This document shows positions 5,806 to 6,360 of a DNA stretch of 6,360 nt, piece by piece (positions within the stretch are counted from its first letter, which is position 1; each line of letters opens with the position of its first letter). A program made the translations under genes and the position numbers. Origin of the DNA: Pedosphaera sp. (GTDB lineage: Bacteria > Verrucomicrobiota > Verrucomicrobiia > Limisphaerales > SIAT01); the NCBI GenBank assembly GCA_009691645.1, contig SIAT01000106.1, positions 1-6,360 on the forward strand, read 5' to 3'. The notes below the pieces were generated by a model. It was not told where the DNA came from and ran no database searches. It saw only the letters and a list, made by a program, of their open reading frames with translations.

Positions 5806-6348
5806 GTGAACGCGCCGCGCGCCATCCGCAACCTAGCCCTCGCCGGTTTCATGGGCACGGGCAAGTCCGCCGTCGGCCGCCAGATCGCCGTCGAGCTGGG
5901 CTTCCCGTTCGTCGACACCGACGAGCTGATTGAGGCGCGCGCCGGCAAGCGCATCACCGACTTCTTCGCGCAGGATGGCGAGCCGGCTTTCCGGAAAATC
6001 GAGAGCGAAGTCGTCGCCGAACTCGCGCAGCGGCGCGGCGCAGTCATCTCCACCGGAGGCGGCCTCATCGTGGATCCCGCGAATCTTGCCAGCCTCAAAG
6101 CGCACGCTTTCGTCGTCTGTCTTTGGGCTTCGCCCGAAATGATTTTTGAGCGCACACGCCACGCCAGTCACCGGCCGCTGCTTCAGACCGCCGATCCGCT
6201 GGCGCGCATCCGCGAACTGCTCGCCGCGCGCGAACCCGCTTATCGCCAAGCCGACGTGCTGCTGAACACCGAGTTTCGCTCCATCAAAGAAGTCACGCAG
6301 CAGGTGCTCCACCAATTCCACGCCGCCCGCCGCGCCTCCGCGCCGTGA
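5806..6348 (+). CDS. aroK: Shikimate kinase
   Basis: Phosphorylates shikimate at the 3-hydroxyl with ATP, the fifth step of the chorismate pathway to aromatic amino acids. With the GTG at 5806 the product is 180 residues, the normal family size. It has the Walker A loop GFMGTGKS (14-21), DTDELIE with shikimate-binding D39 (37-43), FRKIESEV with R63, STGGGLIV (82-89, shikimate-binding glycines), the lid arginine R123 in HRPLL, and REPAYRQAD (142-150) with R147. All expected substrate contacts are present. The frame is open upstream to a TTG at 5749, but that would add 19 residues before the fold, so GTG 5806 is preferred; AAAGG abuts it with too little spacing, so the start is less sure than the identity. 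Its stop overlaps the next GTG start by four bases (GTGA). Confidence 0.93.
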   Translation: MNAPRAIRNLALAGFMGTGKSAVGRQIAVELGFPFVDTDELIEARAGKRITDFFAQDGEPAFRKIESEVVAELAQRRGAVISTGGGLIVDPANLASLKAHAFVVCLWASPEMIFERTRHASHRPLLQTADPLARIRELLAAREPAYRQADVLLNTEFRSIKEVTQQVLHQFHAARRASAP

Positions 6349-6360
6349 AAGCCGTCATCG
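6345..6360 (+). CDS. Start of a further gene, cut by the window edge
   Basis: GTG at 6345 overlaps the aroK stop in a GTGA junction, the same kind of coupled overlap as seen between ptsI and its neighbour. Only five codons are seen (M-K-A-V-I). Such a start occurs in several families, for example the small subunit of carbamoyl-phosphate synthase, but five residues do not identify a product. Confidence 0.4.

Overview
This is a GC-rich, densely coded chromosomal window from a motile bacterium. It reads as a core-genome segment, with no mobile elements, CRISPR arrays, tRNAs or rRNAs seen. The fliW-csrA-flagellin block, a eukaryote-like Ser/Thr kinase beside an FHA protein, and mixed weak ribosome binding sites would fit a Verrucomicrobiota/PVC-type bacterium. 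That placement is an inference from gene content, not from a marker gene.

Left part, minus strand (1-1530): a flagellar operon read right to left as fliW (1483-1049), csrA (1046-783) and a flagellin gene (758 to beyond position 1). A near-consensus sigma-54 (-24/-12) promoter at 1509-1524 sits just upstream of fliW. Its predicted start site is about 15 nt before the fliW ATG, so the whole post-transcriptional switch (FliW, CsrA, flagellin) may be made as one RpoN-dependent transcript. In the classic switch FliW is titrated by flagellin and otherwise sequesters CsrA, a translational repressor of flagellin. The flagellin carries six heptads, each starting with Trp or Tyr, in its variable domain.

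Middle (1531-3167): an AT-rich spacer with a bidirectional terminator-like hairpin, then a small stand-alone FHA (phosphothreonine-binding) protein on the minus strand. Divergent from it is a 367-residue Ser/Thr protein kinase with a single C-terminal membrane anchor and no external sensor domain. The two are plausible partners.

Right part (3190-6360): on the minus strand, ptsI (PTS enzyme I, 5729-3921) overlaps a sugar-nucleotide nucleotidyltransferase (3924-3190) by four bases (ATGA), with no HPr gene adjacent. On the plus strand, divergent from ptsI, is aroK (shikimate kinase). Its stop overlaps a GTG start of a further gene cut off by the window edge.

No wholly new system is evident. The points most worth a second look are the flagellin aromatic heptad array, the sigma-54 promoter in front of fliW-csrA-flagellin, and the absence of any GGA motif, and hence of a CsrA site, around the flagellin start.
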